From the NCBI RefSeq assembly GCF_947492965.1, contig NZ_CANLOZ010000014.1:19975-83974 (forward strand): a stretch of 64,000 nucleotides of DNA, written 5' to 3'. This document shows, piece by piece, positions 55,011 through 63,875 of this stretch (its first letter is position 1; every line of letters begins with the position of its first letter). This stretch comes from an uncultured Aquimarina sp. (GTDB lineage: Bacteria; Bacteroidota; Bacteroidia; Flavobacteriales; Flavobacteriaceae). The notes under the pieces were generated by a model. That model searched no databases, had not been told where the DNA came from, and was given only the letters and a program-made list of their open reading frames with translations. Made by a program: the position numbers and the translations under genes.

Positions 55011-55406
55011 TTAAGTTTTCGAAGGCCAATTATTGGTAAATGTAGTACCTTTAATTGTGATCTCCTTTGCTGAAAGTACTAAATGTATCTGTAAAGGTTT
55101 TGCGCTTTCTGCATTAAAATGTTCAGTATATTCAATACAGTATGCATCTTTAACTTCTACATTTTTAAGACTAGACATATTATCTCTTCTAAAAAAAGTG
55201 ATTTTACAATTTTTAGTAATTGTAGGAGAGATCGTCCAATCTAAAAAATCAGCACTTGCGGTGGATTCTATTAATAAGCTTACTTGTCCGCCTTGTGGTT
55301 TTGCACAAGGTCTTCCTGTATAATCGGTATCTTGTCTAAAGGAGAATGAGCAATCCAAGATATTTATCTCTTCCCCATCAAGATCTAGTTTTGCTAAAAA
55401 TGACAT
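55011..55406 (-). CDS. tssD: T6SS tube protein Hcp (TssD) 1
   Basis: 131-aa Hcp-like protein of the Bacteroidota form that stacks in hexameric rings to form the tube inside the sheath. Matching blocks to the sister gene at 55545: F-x-AKL-x-x-x-G-x-E-x-NIL at the N-terminus, the RPCAKPQGGQVSLLIESTA strand, the DLDW-like LDWTISPT, ITFFRRDN and the C-terminal HLVLSAKEI. It has no signal peptide. It is separated from the upstream hcp by 138 bases containing a strong hairpin, so the two may be expressed at different levels. The identity between the two copies is only moderate. Confidence 0.86.
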   Translation of the reverse strand: MSFLAKLDLDGEEINILDCSFSFRQDTDYTGRPCAKPQGGQVSLLIESTASADFLDWTISPTITKNCKITFFRRDNMSSLKNVEVKDAYCIEYTEHFNAESAKPLQIHLVLSAKEITIKGTTFTNNWPSKT

Positions 55407-55493
55407 AAGTGATAATTTTAAAATGAATAACTACATATCAATTCCATATTGTTTACACATTTGTAAAAAGAAGAAATGATTATGTAAGATGAG

Positions 55494-55518
55494 AAAGGGA
55501 GTGAAAAACACTCCCTTT
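55494..55518 (-). other. Perfect 10-bp hairpin between the two hcp genes
   Basis: AAAGGGAGTG (55494-55503) and CACTCCCTTT (55509-55518) with an AAAAA loop, about 25 bases after the stop of hcp 2. No U-run follows on the minus strand, so it may stabilise the hcp 2 mRNA end or give partial termination rather than act as a classical terminator. Confidence 0.55.
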
Positions 55519-55544
55519 ACCTAATGTTATATCAAACGGGGAAG

Positions 55545-55931
55545 TTATACCCAGTCGTTTTCGTGTTCACCATTACCAATACCGATTTTTTGTGCAGAAA
55601 TAGTCAAAGTCTCAGTCATAGGATTCTTTCCAGTAGCATCAAAATTTTCAAAATACTTAACTGCATAAGCATTTTCAAAAGTTAGCTCTTTAAGAGTAGC
55701 TTCGGTATCTCTTTTAAGAAATACAATAGAACCATTTCTCATTTCAAAATTATTGAACATCCAATCAGATAAACCTGTATCTGCAGTAGATTCTACTTCC
55801 ATTTTTATCATTCCTCCTCTAGTAATGGATGAAGGACGACCAGTTGCATCAGTTTCTTGGTGTAAACCATAGTTGCAGGATAAAATGTTATACTCTTTTC
55901 CACCAACTTTTAATTTTGCTTTAAAAGACAT
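55545..55931 (-). CDS. tssD: T6SS tube protein Hcp (TssD) 2
   Basis: 128-aa Hcp-like protein: MSFKAKLKVGGKEYNILSCNYGLHQETDATGRPSSITRGG read in segments, with MEVESTADTGLSDWMF, IVFLKRDTEATLKEL and TLTISAQKIGIG matching the sister copy and TssD proteins of T6SSiii. It is the more canonical of the two and is the likely major tube subunit. The long AT-rich upstream region and a TATCTTTA element on the minus strand (around 56000) suggest a strong promoter of its own. Confidence 0.88.
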   Translation of the reverse strand: MSFKAKLKVGGKEYNILSCNYGLHQETDATGRPSSITRGGMIKMEVESTADTGLSDWMFNNFEMRNGSIVFLKRDTEATLKELTFENAYAVKYFENFDATGKNPMTETLTISAQKIGIGNGEHENDWV

Positions 55932-56127
55932 AATAAATAAATTTTAATTAATAAATAATAATAATAATTGAATATAATAAATGTAACTTGTACGATGTAA
56001 AGATAGCAAAATATGTGGTAATCTGTATATTATGCTTTTGTTAAGTGCTTTAAAAATAGTTGTTTTAGAAGGAAAAGGACTACACTGTTTTCGGGGAATT
56101 TGCACTTTGTCGTGAAATTCATCTATC

Positions 56128-56166
56128 AAAAAAAAGATCTCAACGAGGAAATTGAGATCATTTTTT
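56128..56166. terminator. Bidirectional terminator downstream of tssN
   Basis: GATCTCAA (56136-56143) and TTGAGATC (56152-56159) form an 8-bp stem flanked by A8 on the left and T6 on the right. It ends the minus-strand nlpC-tssG-tssN unit about 25 bases after its stop codon. Confidence 0.82.
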
Positions 56167-56188
56167 AACAAAATTTTAACAGATATTT

Positions 56189-57064
56189 TTATGCTCTTTT
56201 ACAGATAATCACATCATTTTCTTTAATTCCATTCCCTTCAATAGTTCTAGTAAAGTCAATATGAGATTGCATGCCCATCCAATTCGGTTTGGTGTAAAAA
56301 ATCCATCCGTAAGGATTGTTTTTATCGTCTAAGAACTCAATTTCACCTTCTGGATGTCTATCGTTATAATCATTAATAAAGAAGTAAAAAAGCTTGCCAA
56401 ATTCCATTTTCTCTGGTGCTTTTAGTCTAAAATTACTTAACTCGTCTGTAGTTTCTCCTTTGTTAAATTCAAATGAAATTACCAATGGGTTGATTAATTC
56501 ATCATCTTTAGGATCCTTCATTTTCTTATCGATAGGGTAGAACCACTTTTTATAGATCGGCACTGGTATTGAAATTGCAAATTCATATAGCTTTACTATC
56601 ATTATAGGTATAATAAAGCAAATAGAAGATGCCGCAAATATATATTTGTAATCAGGCTTGTATATTTCTACGACAAATAGGAAAGTGATTAAACCAATAA
56701 AAACTGTAACTACTGTGTACAGAAATTCGGGCCAAAATTTAGTGAGATTATCATCTAATAAATTAGGGAAAAATCTCCTCATTGCTAGTACATGTAGCGT
56801 TCCTAGGCATAAGAAAATGATTTGAAAACCTATAAAGCTATTCAAAGGAATATTATTAAGTACTTTTTCGTTGCTTAATAAAGCTGTGCCTGCAAATACA
56901 AGTAAAACTACTAGCATGTATAGCAAGAATTTCTTTTTATTTTTAACAAAAAGTTTTTTTAACCCAGCAACTACTCCCATTAATATAGCACTAACTGCTA
57001 ATAACAAGATTCCTACCTTAAAAAAATCAGCATTTACTGCTGCAGCTTGTAATGTTAAATTCAT
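56189..57064 (-). CDS. tssN: T6SSiii inner-membrane protein TssN
   Basis: 291-aa membrane protein specific to Bacteroidota T6SS. Five transmembrane helices occupy residues 15-170 (VGILLLAVSAILMGVVAGL, FLLYMLVVLLVFAGTALL, FIGFQIIFLCLGTLHVLAM, FLYTVVTVFIGLITFLFVV, YIFAASSICFIIPIMIVKL), followed by a cytoplasmic domain (about 180-291). TssN is part of the envelope complex replacing TssJLM and should dock the baseplate through its C-terminal domain. The gene overlaps tssG by four bases (ATGA), so the two are translationally coupled. A terminator follows. Confidence 0.86.
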   Translation of the reverse strand: MNLTLQAAAVNADFFKVGILLLAVSAILMGVVAGLKKLFVKNKKKFLLYMLVVLLVFAGTALLSNEKVLNNIPLNSFIGFQIIFLCLGTLHVLAMRRFFPNLLDDNLTKFWPEFLYTVVTVFIGLITFLFVVEIYKPDYKYIFAASSICFIIPIMIVKLYEFAISIPVPIYKKWFYPIDKKMKDPKDDELINPLVISFEFNKGETTDELSNFRLKAPEKMEFGKLFYFFINDYNDRHPEGEIEFLDDKNNPYGWIFYTKPNWMGMQSHIDFTRTIEGNGIKENDVIICKRA

Positions 57065-57987
57065 ATCATAGTGGTTAGACCCATTCTGGGACTGTTAGTC
57101 TCATTTAATACAAATGTTTCTTCTTTATTCGAATATGTTACGTTAATTGTTGTGTCTATCTCCATAGGGATAAAATAGTCACAAAAGATACTAATAAATT
57201 TCTTAGTAGCTCCCCCAATTATATATTTATCGATATTTTTTTGATCCACTGGACCTATATTAATTTCCCAAAAAGGATAAGAAATGACGGTTTCATTTAG
57301 TTCTAAAACTAAATCTACGCCTAGTTGGTTTTTGCTATCATTATGTTCGTCTTCAGCATCTTCTAATGTGTGATATTTTCTTGTAATACTTACTTTTTCT
57401 TTGATTATTTTTTCTAGGCTCAAAGCTGTTAGTTCAATTTCACCTGAGATTTTGTGTACGTAAGGAAGAAGTTGTAATAGTTTAATGCTGTAATCAGAAG
57501 GGATTTCTGGATCCAAATTCCAAAACTTTAAAAGAAAATCAGTTTTTAAATTCGTAAACTCGTTTATTAGCTGTCGTTCATTTTTTTCAATATTTACGCG
57601 TTGTGTAAAAAACTCATTTTCTAAAGGTGAAAAAAACGACCGAGCATCTTTTTCTTGTTTTTTTTGTTTTTGATGCAGCTCCGTAAAGGAAATATCACTT
57701 TTTGCTTTTACTGGTTCGTGAAAAAACCCTTCCGGAAGTGTGTCATACAGACCATTTCTGGATAAATGCAATTGTAATTTATCTTTATCCCGTGAATAGG
57801 TATCTAGTTTGATGTCAATAACATCCCGTCTGTAAGACCTAGAAAAGGTACTGTTGTTAAATATATCAATGTCCGTAAGATCTAAACTAGACTTCTCTAA
57901 AATTTCAGTAACAAAAATTTCTGCTTTTAGATTTTGATAAGTTGAAATCAGTTCTTCGTAGACAACCTGTACCTCTTTGTTGTTCAT
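57061..57987 (-). CDS. tssG: T6SS baseplate protein TssG
   Basis: 308-aa baseplate wedge protein that binds TssF. Recognition rests on LSRNGLYDTLPEGFFHEPV, equivalent to the YDxLPEG motif of the family, LLQLLPYVHKISGE and the terminal strand region (SRDKDKLQLHL, WEINIGPVD). The protein is cytoplasmic and acidic. It is coupled to tssN by a four-base overlap and lies 27 bases after the NlpC/P60 gene. TssF is encoded divergently, about 1.3 kb to the right, so the baseplate proteins come from two facing operons. Confidence 0.78.
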   Translation of the reverse strand: MNNKEVQVVYEELISTYQNLKAEIFVTEILEKSSLDLTDIDIFNNSTFSRSYRRDVIDIKLDTYSRDKDKLQLHLSRNGLYDTLPEGFFHEPVKAKSDISFTELHQKQKKQEKDARSFFSPLENEFFTQRVNIEKNERQLINEFTNLKTDFLLKFWNLDPEIPSDYSIKLLQLLPYVHKISGEIELTALSLEKIIKEKVSITRKYHTLEDAEDEHNDSKNQLGVDLVLELNETVISYPFWEINIGPVDQKNIDKYIIGGATKKFISIFCDYFIPMEIDTTINVTYSNKEETFVLNETNSPRMGLTTMI

Positions 57988-58014
57988 TCGTTTAGTTGGT
58001 GTAAATGAATGGAA

Positions 58015-58644
58015 TTATTTGTTTTGTGCGGTTTTGTTATTAGTATATTTAGGTTTCTTTCCTGCAGCTACAAACATTCTTTTCCAAGGTTGTTCAGATA
58101 AAATACTTATTTGCACACCATTTCCTCCTGAGTTACCTCTACGAGATGTAGAATGCACAAATCTATCATTTCCGAGGTAAAAACCAACGTGTGTAATTTC
58201 TCGAAATTCTGATCCTTTATTATTAAAAAAGATCAAATCTCCCTGCTTTAGGTTATGAAGTCCTTTAAACTTATTGGTGTCATCAGCTTTAAATTGTTTA
58301 TCTGCAGTACGTTCAATTAAATTGCCATAAACATCGTGATATATATACTGTGTAAAATAAGAACAATCTATACCTTTCTTAGTATTTCCTCCTAGTAGAT
58401 AAGGTGTGTTCATCCATTCATCTATAAATTCAAATAGAGCGATATTATCAACTTCTTTAGGCGCAATTCCTAAAATAGCACCATATTTTTTCTGAATAGG
58501 TAATATGGCGTTTTGTTTAGCTAAAGCAATAGAGTCTCTTCTGGCTTGCGCAAGTGCTTCTTGTTCTGCTTTCTTGGAACCTCCACAACTCATTGCCCCA
58601 ATAATGATTACAAATAAGAAAAACGTTTTATAAAGTGTATTCAT
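58015..58644 (-). CDS. NlpC/P60 family lipoprotein in the T6SS locus
   Basis: 209-aa cell-wall peptidase-like lipoprotein. Lipobox GAMSC (Cys20) follows the signal; a charged spacer precedes the NlpC/P60 domain, with the catalytic Cys94 in GIDCSYF, His152 in THVGFY and the third residue His164 in RFVHS. The catalytic set is complete. It is the first gene of the tssG-tssN operon. Lipid anchoring in the outer membrane or periplasmic face and its place among core genes suggest that it opens the peptidoglycan for assembly of the injector, comparable in role to TagX; this is inference. Alternatively it is a general housekeeping endopeptidase. Confidence 0.85.
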   Translation of the reverse strand: MNTLYKTFFLFVIIIGAMSCGGSKKAEQEALAQARRDSIALAKQNAILPIQKKYGAILGIAPKEVDNIALFEFIDEWMNTPYLLGGNTKKGIDCSYFTQYIYHDVYGNLIERTADKQFKADDTNKFKGLHNLKQGDLIFFNNKGSEFREITHVGFYLGNDRFVHSTSRRGNSGGNGVQISILSEQPWKRMFVAAGKKPKYTNNKTAQNK

Positions 58645-58846
58645 GCGTCAATTAAAATTTAGACAAATATAAAAAAACTTATGGTTATTTTCTACCCTAT
58701 ATACAGGGATAACAATAAAATAAAATTATAAAAATAGGGATTCTTGTATTTTTATTTAGTTTATTGTATTAACAAGCCCTAGTAAATAAAATCTTTAGTA
58801 AATTGCAATTGGTTTTAGGGTACATTAAACACACAAATTACTATTC

Positions 58847-59278
58847 ATGAATTCTTCTTATTATAAGCTGCCTTTAGATACTTTTGGAATTGTTAAAAAT
58901 AAGGATATCGATAGTTGTGATTTGAAACAATCTATAGTTGGTTTTATTCATCTTATCACAACTTCGTATTTTGGTGAGTGTACCTTTGATGAAACCTTTG
59001 GGTGTTCCATCTGGAATGTGGATTTTGACAATCTAACAAGTACCAATAAATTAAGAAACACGATTTCTGAATCGTTGGTAGAAAGTATTGCTTCTCAGGA
59101 ACGAAGACTTAGGAGAGTTACTGTTGATGTAATGATTCAACAGGAAGAGTTCAAAAACAGAGGAAGTTTAAACAGAATTAAAAAGAGAGTAGATATAAAA
59201 GTAAATGGTGTTGTTAGCCGGACTAATGAGGAATTTTCTTGTCTGGAACAATTTTATATAGCTCCATTATCGTTTTAA
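58847..59278 (+). CDS. tssE: T6SS baseplate protein TssE (gp25-like)
   Basis: 143-aa baseplate protein related to phage T4 gp25, which polymerises the sheath onto the baseplate. Recognised by SIVGFIHLITTSYFGECTFDETFGCSIWN, resembling the conserved gp25 EPR-type region, and the later arginine-rich strand (SQERRLRRVTVDVMIQQEE). Eight bases separate it from tssF. The 202-base gap to the divergent nlpC gene must carry its promoter, although I see no clean TAnnTTTG. Confidence 0.82.
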   Translation: MNSSYYKLPLDTFGIVKNKDIDSCDLKQSIVGFIHLITTSYFGECTFDETFGCSIWNVDFDNLTSTNKLRNTISESLVESIASQERRLRRVTVDVMIQQEEFKNRGSLNRIKKRVDIKVNGVVSRTNEEFSCLEQFYIAPLSF

Positions 59279-59286
59279 AAGAGTTT

Positions 59287-61122
59287 ATGAGTACAGAAAA
59301 TAAGGTTCAGATAAAAAATAGAATGATCAAAAAGGCGGCTTCGCTTTGGGGTGTTTCTCCGAACGAAATCGAAAGTTCTTTTGATCCTGTAGTATCTCTT
59401 TTGATAGGTGCATGTGCCTCAGAAATTGAAAAAATTTCTAGTGAAATAGATAATTCTCAAACCCGTATCACAGAGCGTTTGATTCAGTTAATGACCCCAG
59501 AAACATTGTATGGGTCTAGACCGGCGCATGGAATTGTATATGCGGAACCTATAGAGAAAAGAACAACAATTACACCAGAACATCTGTTGTACTTTAAAAA
59601 GAAAATAAAAACAAAAAACGCTAGTACAGAATTAAAAAACATATATTTTTCACCAATTCAAAAAAATCAATTGGTCGATGCTACTATTGATCGAATGATT
59701 TGTGGAGATAAGATCTTTGAATTAGAAGGTAAGAGGAAAACCGCTAGTCCCTTGTCTTTGAAAGATACAAAAGGGTTGTCGCCATCTACTTTATTTTTAG
59801 GTATAAAAACAGATCAGGATAACATATCATTAAAAGATGTGTCATTTTATTTTGAATTGTTAGATGTACAGGAAAATGAATTGTTTTACCATCACCTAAA
59901 AAATGCGAAGTTTTTCTTTGAAGAGAAAGAGTTTGCATCTATTCCGGGTTATTTTAATAGTGATATTTTCCGCAGAACGAATTTGGAATCAATATTTGAT
60001 TATAAGCCTAATAAGACTAGAAATATAGAAGAAAAAATAAGTAAATTATACAAAAAACACTTTGTTTCCATTAAATCTGATATTTCTATAGGGTCGAAGG
60101 GGAATTTACCAGAAGAATTCTCTAAATTTATAGATCAGAAAACTCATGAAGATTTAGTGGATTATAGTTGGATAAAAATAGAGTTTCCAAGAATTATTAA
60201 TGATGCTATCTTAGAGAGTGTATATTGTACTTTCAATGCGTTTCCTGCATTGAATCGAAAATGGGAAAGTATTTCCTATCAATTGAAAGATTATATAGAC
60301 ATAGTTCCTATTAGTACACAAGATCTGTTTTTAGATATTAAGGGTATTTCCAATACCTCAGGAAAAGAATATAGGTTAAGAGAAAATGATTCGGCTGCGG
60401 ATGATAAAGGAACATACGTAATTCGTAGAGATAATGTAAGTAAATTAGATTATAGAAAAGCAAGAGAGTATTTGATTCATTTGATTGAGTTGTTGAAAGA
60501 TGAGAGTGCATCATTTTCGTTTTTTGGAAATGATTTCTTACAGTCTAATATTAATGAACTTAATCAGAATATTTCGCTTTTAGAAAAAAAGGTATCGGAT
60601 ATGAAAAAGTCTTCAGAAGAGACTAATTATATTTCGGTTAAGCCTTACAAGAAAAAAGATACTTTGTTAGTGGAGTACTGGGTTACAAATGGAGAAGATG
60701 CTAACCAGATAAAGTCTGGTAATAGTTTAAGTATTTATCAAGGGAGTGATCTAAAACAAAAAGGGAGTATGTTTTTAACATCTACATTCCAAGGGAAAAA
60801 CAACTTAGGAATGGAAGAGCGTTTGAATGCTTACCGAAGAGCTTTGTTATCAAGAAATAGAATTGTAACAAGAGAAGATGTTAAGGCATTGTGTTATGAG
60901 TTATGCAGTACCAAAGTTCAGGAAGTAAAAGTAGGTAAGGGTTTTAAAACCGATATTCATGTTTCTAAAGGTCTTATTCCCTGTATAGAGGTGCAGTTAA
61001 TAGAAAATAAGGAAGAAATAACTTCTGATGTAGAGTGGAATTCTCTAAAAAGTAATATTTTGTCAATTTTGGAACAACAATCTTTGAATGTTTTTCCATA
61101 TAAAATAACAGTAATAAGTTAA
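59287..61122 (+). CDS. tssF: T6SS baseplate protein TssF
   Basis: About 611-aa baseplate wedge subunit. I start at the ATG at 59287 (MSTENKVQIKNRMIKKAASLWG), because the frame's earlier start at 59239 would run into tssE. Landmarks are RLIQLMTPETLYGSRPAHGIVYAEP, the long beta-rich middle (VSFYFELLDVQENELFYHHL) and the C-terminal RRALLSRNRIVTREDVKALCYELCSTKVQEVKV, typical of TssF. Two TssF copies with TssG form each wedge around the VgrG spike. Co-transcribed with tssE, the PKD gene, tssK and tssO. Confidence 0.85.
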   Translation: MSTENKVQIKNRMIKKAASLWGVSPNEIESSFDPVVSLLIGACASEIEKISSEIDNSQTRITERLIQLMTPETLYGSRPAHGIVYAEPIEKRTTITPEHLLYFKKKIKTKNASTELKNIYFSPIQKNQLVDATIDRMICGDKIFELEGKRKTASPLSLKDTKGLSPSTLFLGIKTDQDNISLKDVSFYFELLDVQENELFYHHLKNAKFFFEEKEFASIPGYFNSDIFRRTNLESIFDYKPNKTRNIEEKISKLYKKHFVSIKSDISIGSKGNLPEEFSKFIDQKTHEDLVDYSWIKIEFPRIINDAILESVYCTFNAFPALNRKWESISYQLKDYIDIVPISTQDLFLDIKGISNTSGKEYRLRENDSAADDKGTYVIRRDNVSKLDYRKAREYLIHLIELLKDESASFSFFGNDFLQSNINELNQNISLLEKKVSDMKKSSEETNYISVKPYKKKDTLLVEYWVTNGEDANQIKSGNSLSIYQGSDLKQKGSMFLTSTFQGKNNLGMEERLNAYRRALLSRNRIVTREDVKALCYELCSTKVQEVKVGKGFKTDIHVSKGLIPCIEVQLIENKEEITSDVEWNSLKSNILSILEQQSLNVFPYKITVIS

Positions 61123-61144
61123 TTAGATAAGAAAATAGATACTA

Positions 61145-62134
61145 ATGAAGACATCGAATAACACAAAAAATTATCATTTAGATAAAAGCGTAATATTGTT
61201 CTTTGTAATAACAATATTGGTTACAGCTACTGTTTTTGCTTTTAAGTATGTAAACTATACGCCTTGTGAAATAATAGATTTTTCTTTTAAGGATGGCGAG
61301 GTTAGAGTAGGGGATCCTATTCAGTTTGAGGACATGACAATTGGAGCATTAGAATGGAAATGGGATTTTGGGGATAGTACAACGGTAGATACCAGAAGAA
61401 AGCCATATCATACATATAAAAATCCTGGAGATTATACGGTTTCATTAATTGTTAATGGAAAGTGCCCTAAAGTTAAAACCATTTCTGTATTGGAGAAAAA
61501 AGAAATTTTAGATCCATCTAAGAAAGCTAAGTTTGAAATTCTTACTCCTAGAATTCGTGTTGGAGAGAAATTAAAGGTACAGGATAATACCCTTAATGCT
61601 ACTACTTGGGAGTGGAATTTTGAGGATGCGTTGGGAGCAACTTCTAAAGAGCAAAATCCAGAGTATACCTATAGTACATCTGGTAAAAAGACCATTACTT
61701 TGATTGTAAACGGAGAATTAAAATATGCTACCACTAAAACAATAGAAGTATTACCTAAGAAGAAAGAAACGGTTAGAAATGATGATATTGTTGTCCGAGA
61801 TATATCAACAATCCCTGATGATCCAATAGGACAGGATCCTATAGCAGATGATCCGGTCGATGAATTTAAAGCACCTTTTATCAATGAAAAATCATTTAAA
61901 GCTAAAGTGATTCTGGTTTCTACTAAAAAATTAACGGCTAATGATTTCAAGGACTATTTATGTGGTAATTTAGATTTACCAATAATTGTGCGTAAAAAGA
62001 GAACTACGTTTATAGAATTTTGTGAAAAGATCAAAGGAAAAAGTATTACTATTAAGGATTTGAAGTTAACCCATGAGGAAAATAACTGTATTAAAAATAT
62101 AGTAATCGATTACAGAAAGAATAGTATTTTCTAA
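61145..62134 (+). CDS. PKD-domain inner-membrane protein (TssP-like)
   Basis: 329-aa protein with one N-terminal transmembrane helix (VILFFVITILVTATVFAF) and two periplasmic PKD-type Ig domains: the first has WKWDFGDSTTVDTRRKPYHTY, the second WEWNFEDALGATSKEQNPEYTY. A linker rich in proline and aspartate (DDPIGQDPIADDPVDEF) leads to a helical C-terminal part (LTANDFKDYLCGNLDLP). TssP of T6SSiii is, as far as I recall, a single-pass PKD protein in the envelope complex with TssN/O; topology and operon position agree. The PKD pair probably spans the periplasm. The symbol is left blank because the match is by architecture. Confidence 0.72.
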   Translation: MKTSNNTKNYHLDKSVILFFVITILVTATVFAFKYVNYTPCEIIDFSFKDGEVRVGDPIQFEDMTIGALEWKWDFGDSTTVDTRRKPYHTYKNPGDYTVSLIVNGKCPKVKTISVLEKKEILDPSKKAKFEILTPRIRVGEKLKVQDNTLNATTWEWNFEDALGATSKEQNPEYTYSTSGKKTITLIVNGELKYATTKTIEVLPKKKETVRNDDIVVRDISTIPDDPIGQDPIADDPVDEFKAPFINEKSFKAKVILVSTKKLTANDFKDYLCGNLDLPIIVRKKRTTFIEFCEKIKGKSITIKDLKLTHEENNCIKNIVIDYRKNSIF

Positions 62135-62153
62135 TAACTAAGAAATATCAAAG

Positions 62154-63311
62154 ATGGAATTATCAAATAAAAATCATCATAGGGTCAACTGGATTGACGG
62201 TATGAAGATTAATAAAAACCATTTTATTGAAGCAGATAATGCATTTACTAATTTTTCGCAACTTATTGGAGCGAAAGATATTAATGCAATTAATTATGGC
62301 TTATTACCAGATTTAGCAGGAGATGAAGCCGTTGATATGGTTTTTTCAATGGATGGTCAGGATACGATTAAAGTGCAACTTAATAGATGTGTTGCTGTGA
62401 CCAAAGGTGGTTTTATTATTAATATAACACCTGAGATATCGTCCGCTTTAGAACAAATAGGTAGTATTATAAGTACTGAATATAAAATTAATAGTACAGA
62501 TGAAGAATGTTATATTGTTCTTAGTGTTGATCCCTACGGTAGAGTGCCTGTAGGTGATGCTAATCCGGAAGAAGAACCACCACGACATCCTTATGTTTTG
62601 CCAGAATATAGTTTACATGTTATTAATTTAGCTGAAGCAAATGAACAAGAGTTTGGTAAACATCATATTACAATAGGTAAGATAGAGTTTAATGATGGGG
62701 TAGCCTCCTTAGCAGAAGATTTTATTCCGCCATGTGTTTCTATTCAGAGCCACCAGGATCTTAGATATATTTATACAGAGATACATACTTTCTTTAACGC
62801 TATAGAGAAATATTCTATGAATATTATTCAAAAGATCTATCAAAAAAAGCAATCGAATGAACTGGCTACGATGGTGCTAACATTAACTCAAAACTCATTG
62901 CAATATTTGGGAGGAATGTTGCCAGAGTTCCGTTTATATGATCGTCATTTACCACCAGTAACGATGATTACTAAATTAATGTCTCTAGCAAGAGTTATTA
63001 AAAATAGTATGGATGTATATGCGGGAACAGGTAAAGAAGAACTTTTAAATTATCTTTCTGATTGGTGTGATCTAAATCAAGGGGCATTCGAAAATGTGTT
63101 GATTGAAATGATGGATTTAGATTATCAGCATACCGATATTAATAAAGCGTTGCATAATGTTTCTAGCTTTACAAAATTGATGCTTTCGCTGTTTAAAAAA
63201 TTAAATGAGCTTGATTATATTGGTAAGAAATCGGATTCTAATATATTTGTGAAAGAAGAAGTAATAGCAAAACCAGATGTAAAAAGTAGAAGAAGCTTTT
63301 TATTAGATTAA
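62154..63311 (+). CDS. tssK: T6SS baseplate protein TssK
   Basis: 385-aa trimeric adaptor that links the baseplate to the envelope complex. The beginning (HRVNWIDGMKINKNHFIEADNAF) and the segment HPYVLPEYSLHVINLAEANEQEFGKHHITIGKIEF match T6SSiii TssK. The C-terminal head is helical (LSRVIKNSMDVYAGTGKEELLNYLSDWCDL region). Coded between the PKD gene (19 bases) and tssO (27 bases). Somewhat shorter than the 440-450 aa of proteobacterial TssK, as is usual for Bacteroidota. Confidence 0.84.
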   Translation: MELSNKNHHRVNWIDGMKINKNHFIEADNAFTNFSQLIGAKDINAINYGLLPDLAGDEAVDMVFSMDGQDTIKVQLNRCVAVTKGGFIINITPEISSALEQIGSIISTEYKINSTDEECYIVLSVDPYGRVPVGDANPEEEPPRHPYVLPEYSLHVINLAEANEQEFGKHHITIGKIEFNDGVASLAEDFIPPCVSIQSHQDLRYIYTEIHTFFNAIEKYSMNIIQKIYQKKQSNELATMVLTLTQNSLQYLGGMLPEFRLYDRHLPPVTMITKLMSLARVIKNSMDVYAGTGKEELLNYLSDWCDLNQGAFENVLIEMMDLDYQHTDINKALHNVSSFTKLMLSLFKKLNELDYIGKKSDSNIFVKEEVIAKPDVKSRRSFLLD

Positions 63312-63338
63312 TGTGTATTTAAATAATATTTTAAGAAA

Positions 63339-63857
63339 ATGAAACCAAAAAACAGTAAAGAAAGAAGAAACAGCGTTTTAAAATTTGCATTATTATTTTT
63401 ATTTACGGTCGCTTTAATTGTTACTGCCTTCTTCTTTGATTTTGATAGAGTACCTCTTAAAGAAAACGAAGTGCTAAGAGAACGCACTGCGATTGTTGAA
63501 AAAGATGCGAAATTTCAAAAAGATTTTTCTAAAGGAATGTTTAAAATAGAGAAATTAATCGATTCGTTAGATCGTCCAGGTAAAGAAGATAATTTATATT
63601 ATATAAATAGAAATCTAGAATCTGAAATAGGAGACCTGAACGAGGCTATAGATCAAAAAGATACAACATATAGATATAAAATGTATGTAAATATAGTAAC
63701 TTCTTATAGACAAATTAAAGAGTTAAAAGCTGAGCTTGCGAAACAGAAAAAAGAGTTTCAGGAGTTTGAAGAATATAAAGAAGCTTTAGAAAAAACTAGA
63801 GAGCAGTTAGATAGAGCTAGAACTGATTTGGATCGTTGCAGAGCTTCACGAAGATAA
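63339..63857 (+). CDS. tssO: T6SSiii membrane protein TssO
   Basis: 172-aa protein with a short basic cytoplasmic tail, a single transmembrane helix (FALLFLFTVALIVTAFFF) and a periplasmic, mostly coiled-coil region (about 60-172: LNEAIDQKDTTYRYKMYVNIVTSYRQIKELKAELAKQ). That topology and its place next to tssK fit TssO, the inner-membrane component of the TssN/O/P/Q/R complex of T6SSiii. It is the last gene of the tssE operon in this window and is followed directly by a terminator and an insertion sequence end. Confidence 0.83.
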   Translation: MKPKNSKERRNSVLKFALLFLFTVALIVTAFFFDFDRVPLKENEVLRERTAIVEKDAKFQKDFSKGMFKIEKLIDSLDRPGKEDNLYYINRNLESEIGDLNEAIDQKDTTYRYKMYVNIVTSYRQIKELKAELAKQKKEFQEFEEYKEALEKTREQLDRARTDLDRCRASRR

Positions 63858-63875
63858 GATCTACGGATTGTAAGA

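Noticed and set aside
55944..56171. 75-codon minus-strand frame upstream of hcp 2
   Set aside because: It overlaps the tssN terminator and the hcp promoter region; its residue composition (many Ile/Leu/Tyr from AT-rich DNA) looks random and it has no ribosome-binding context.
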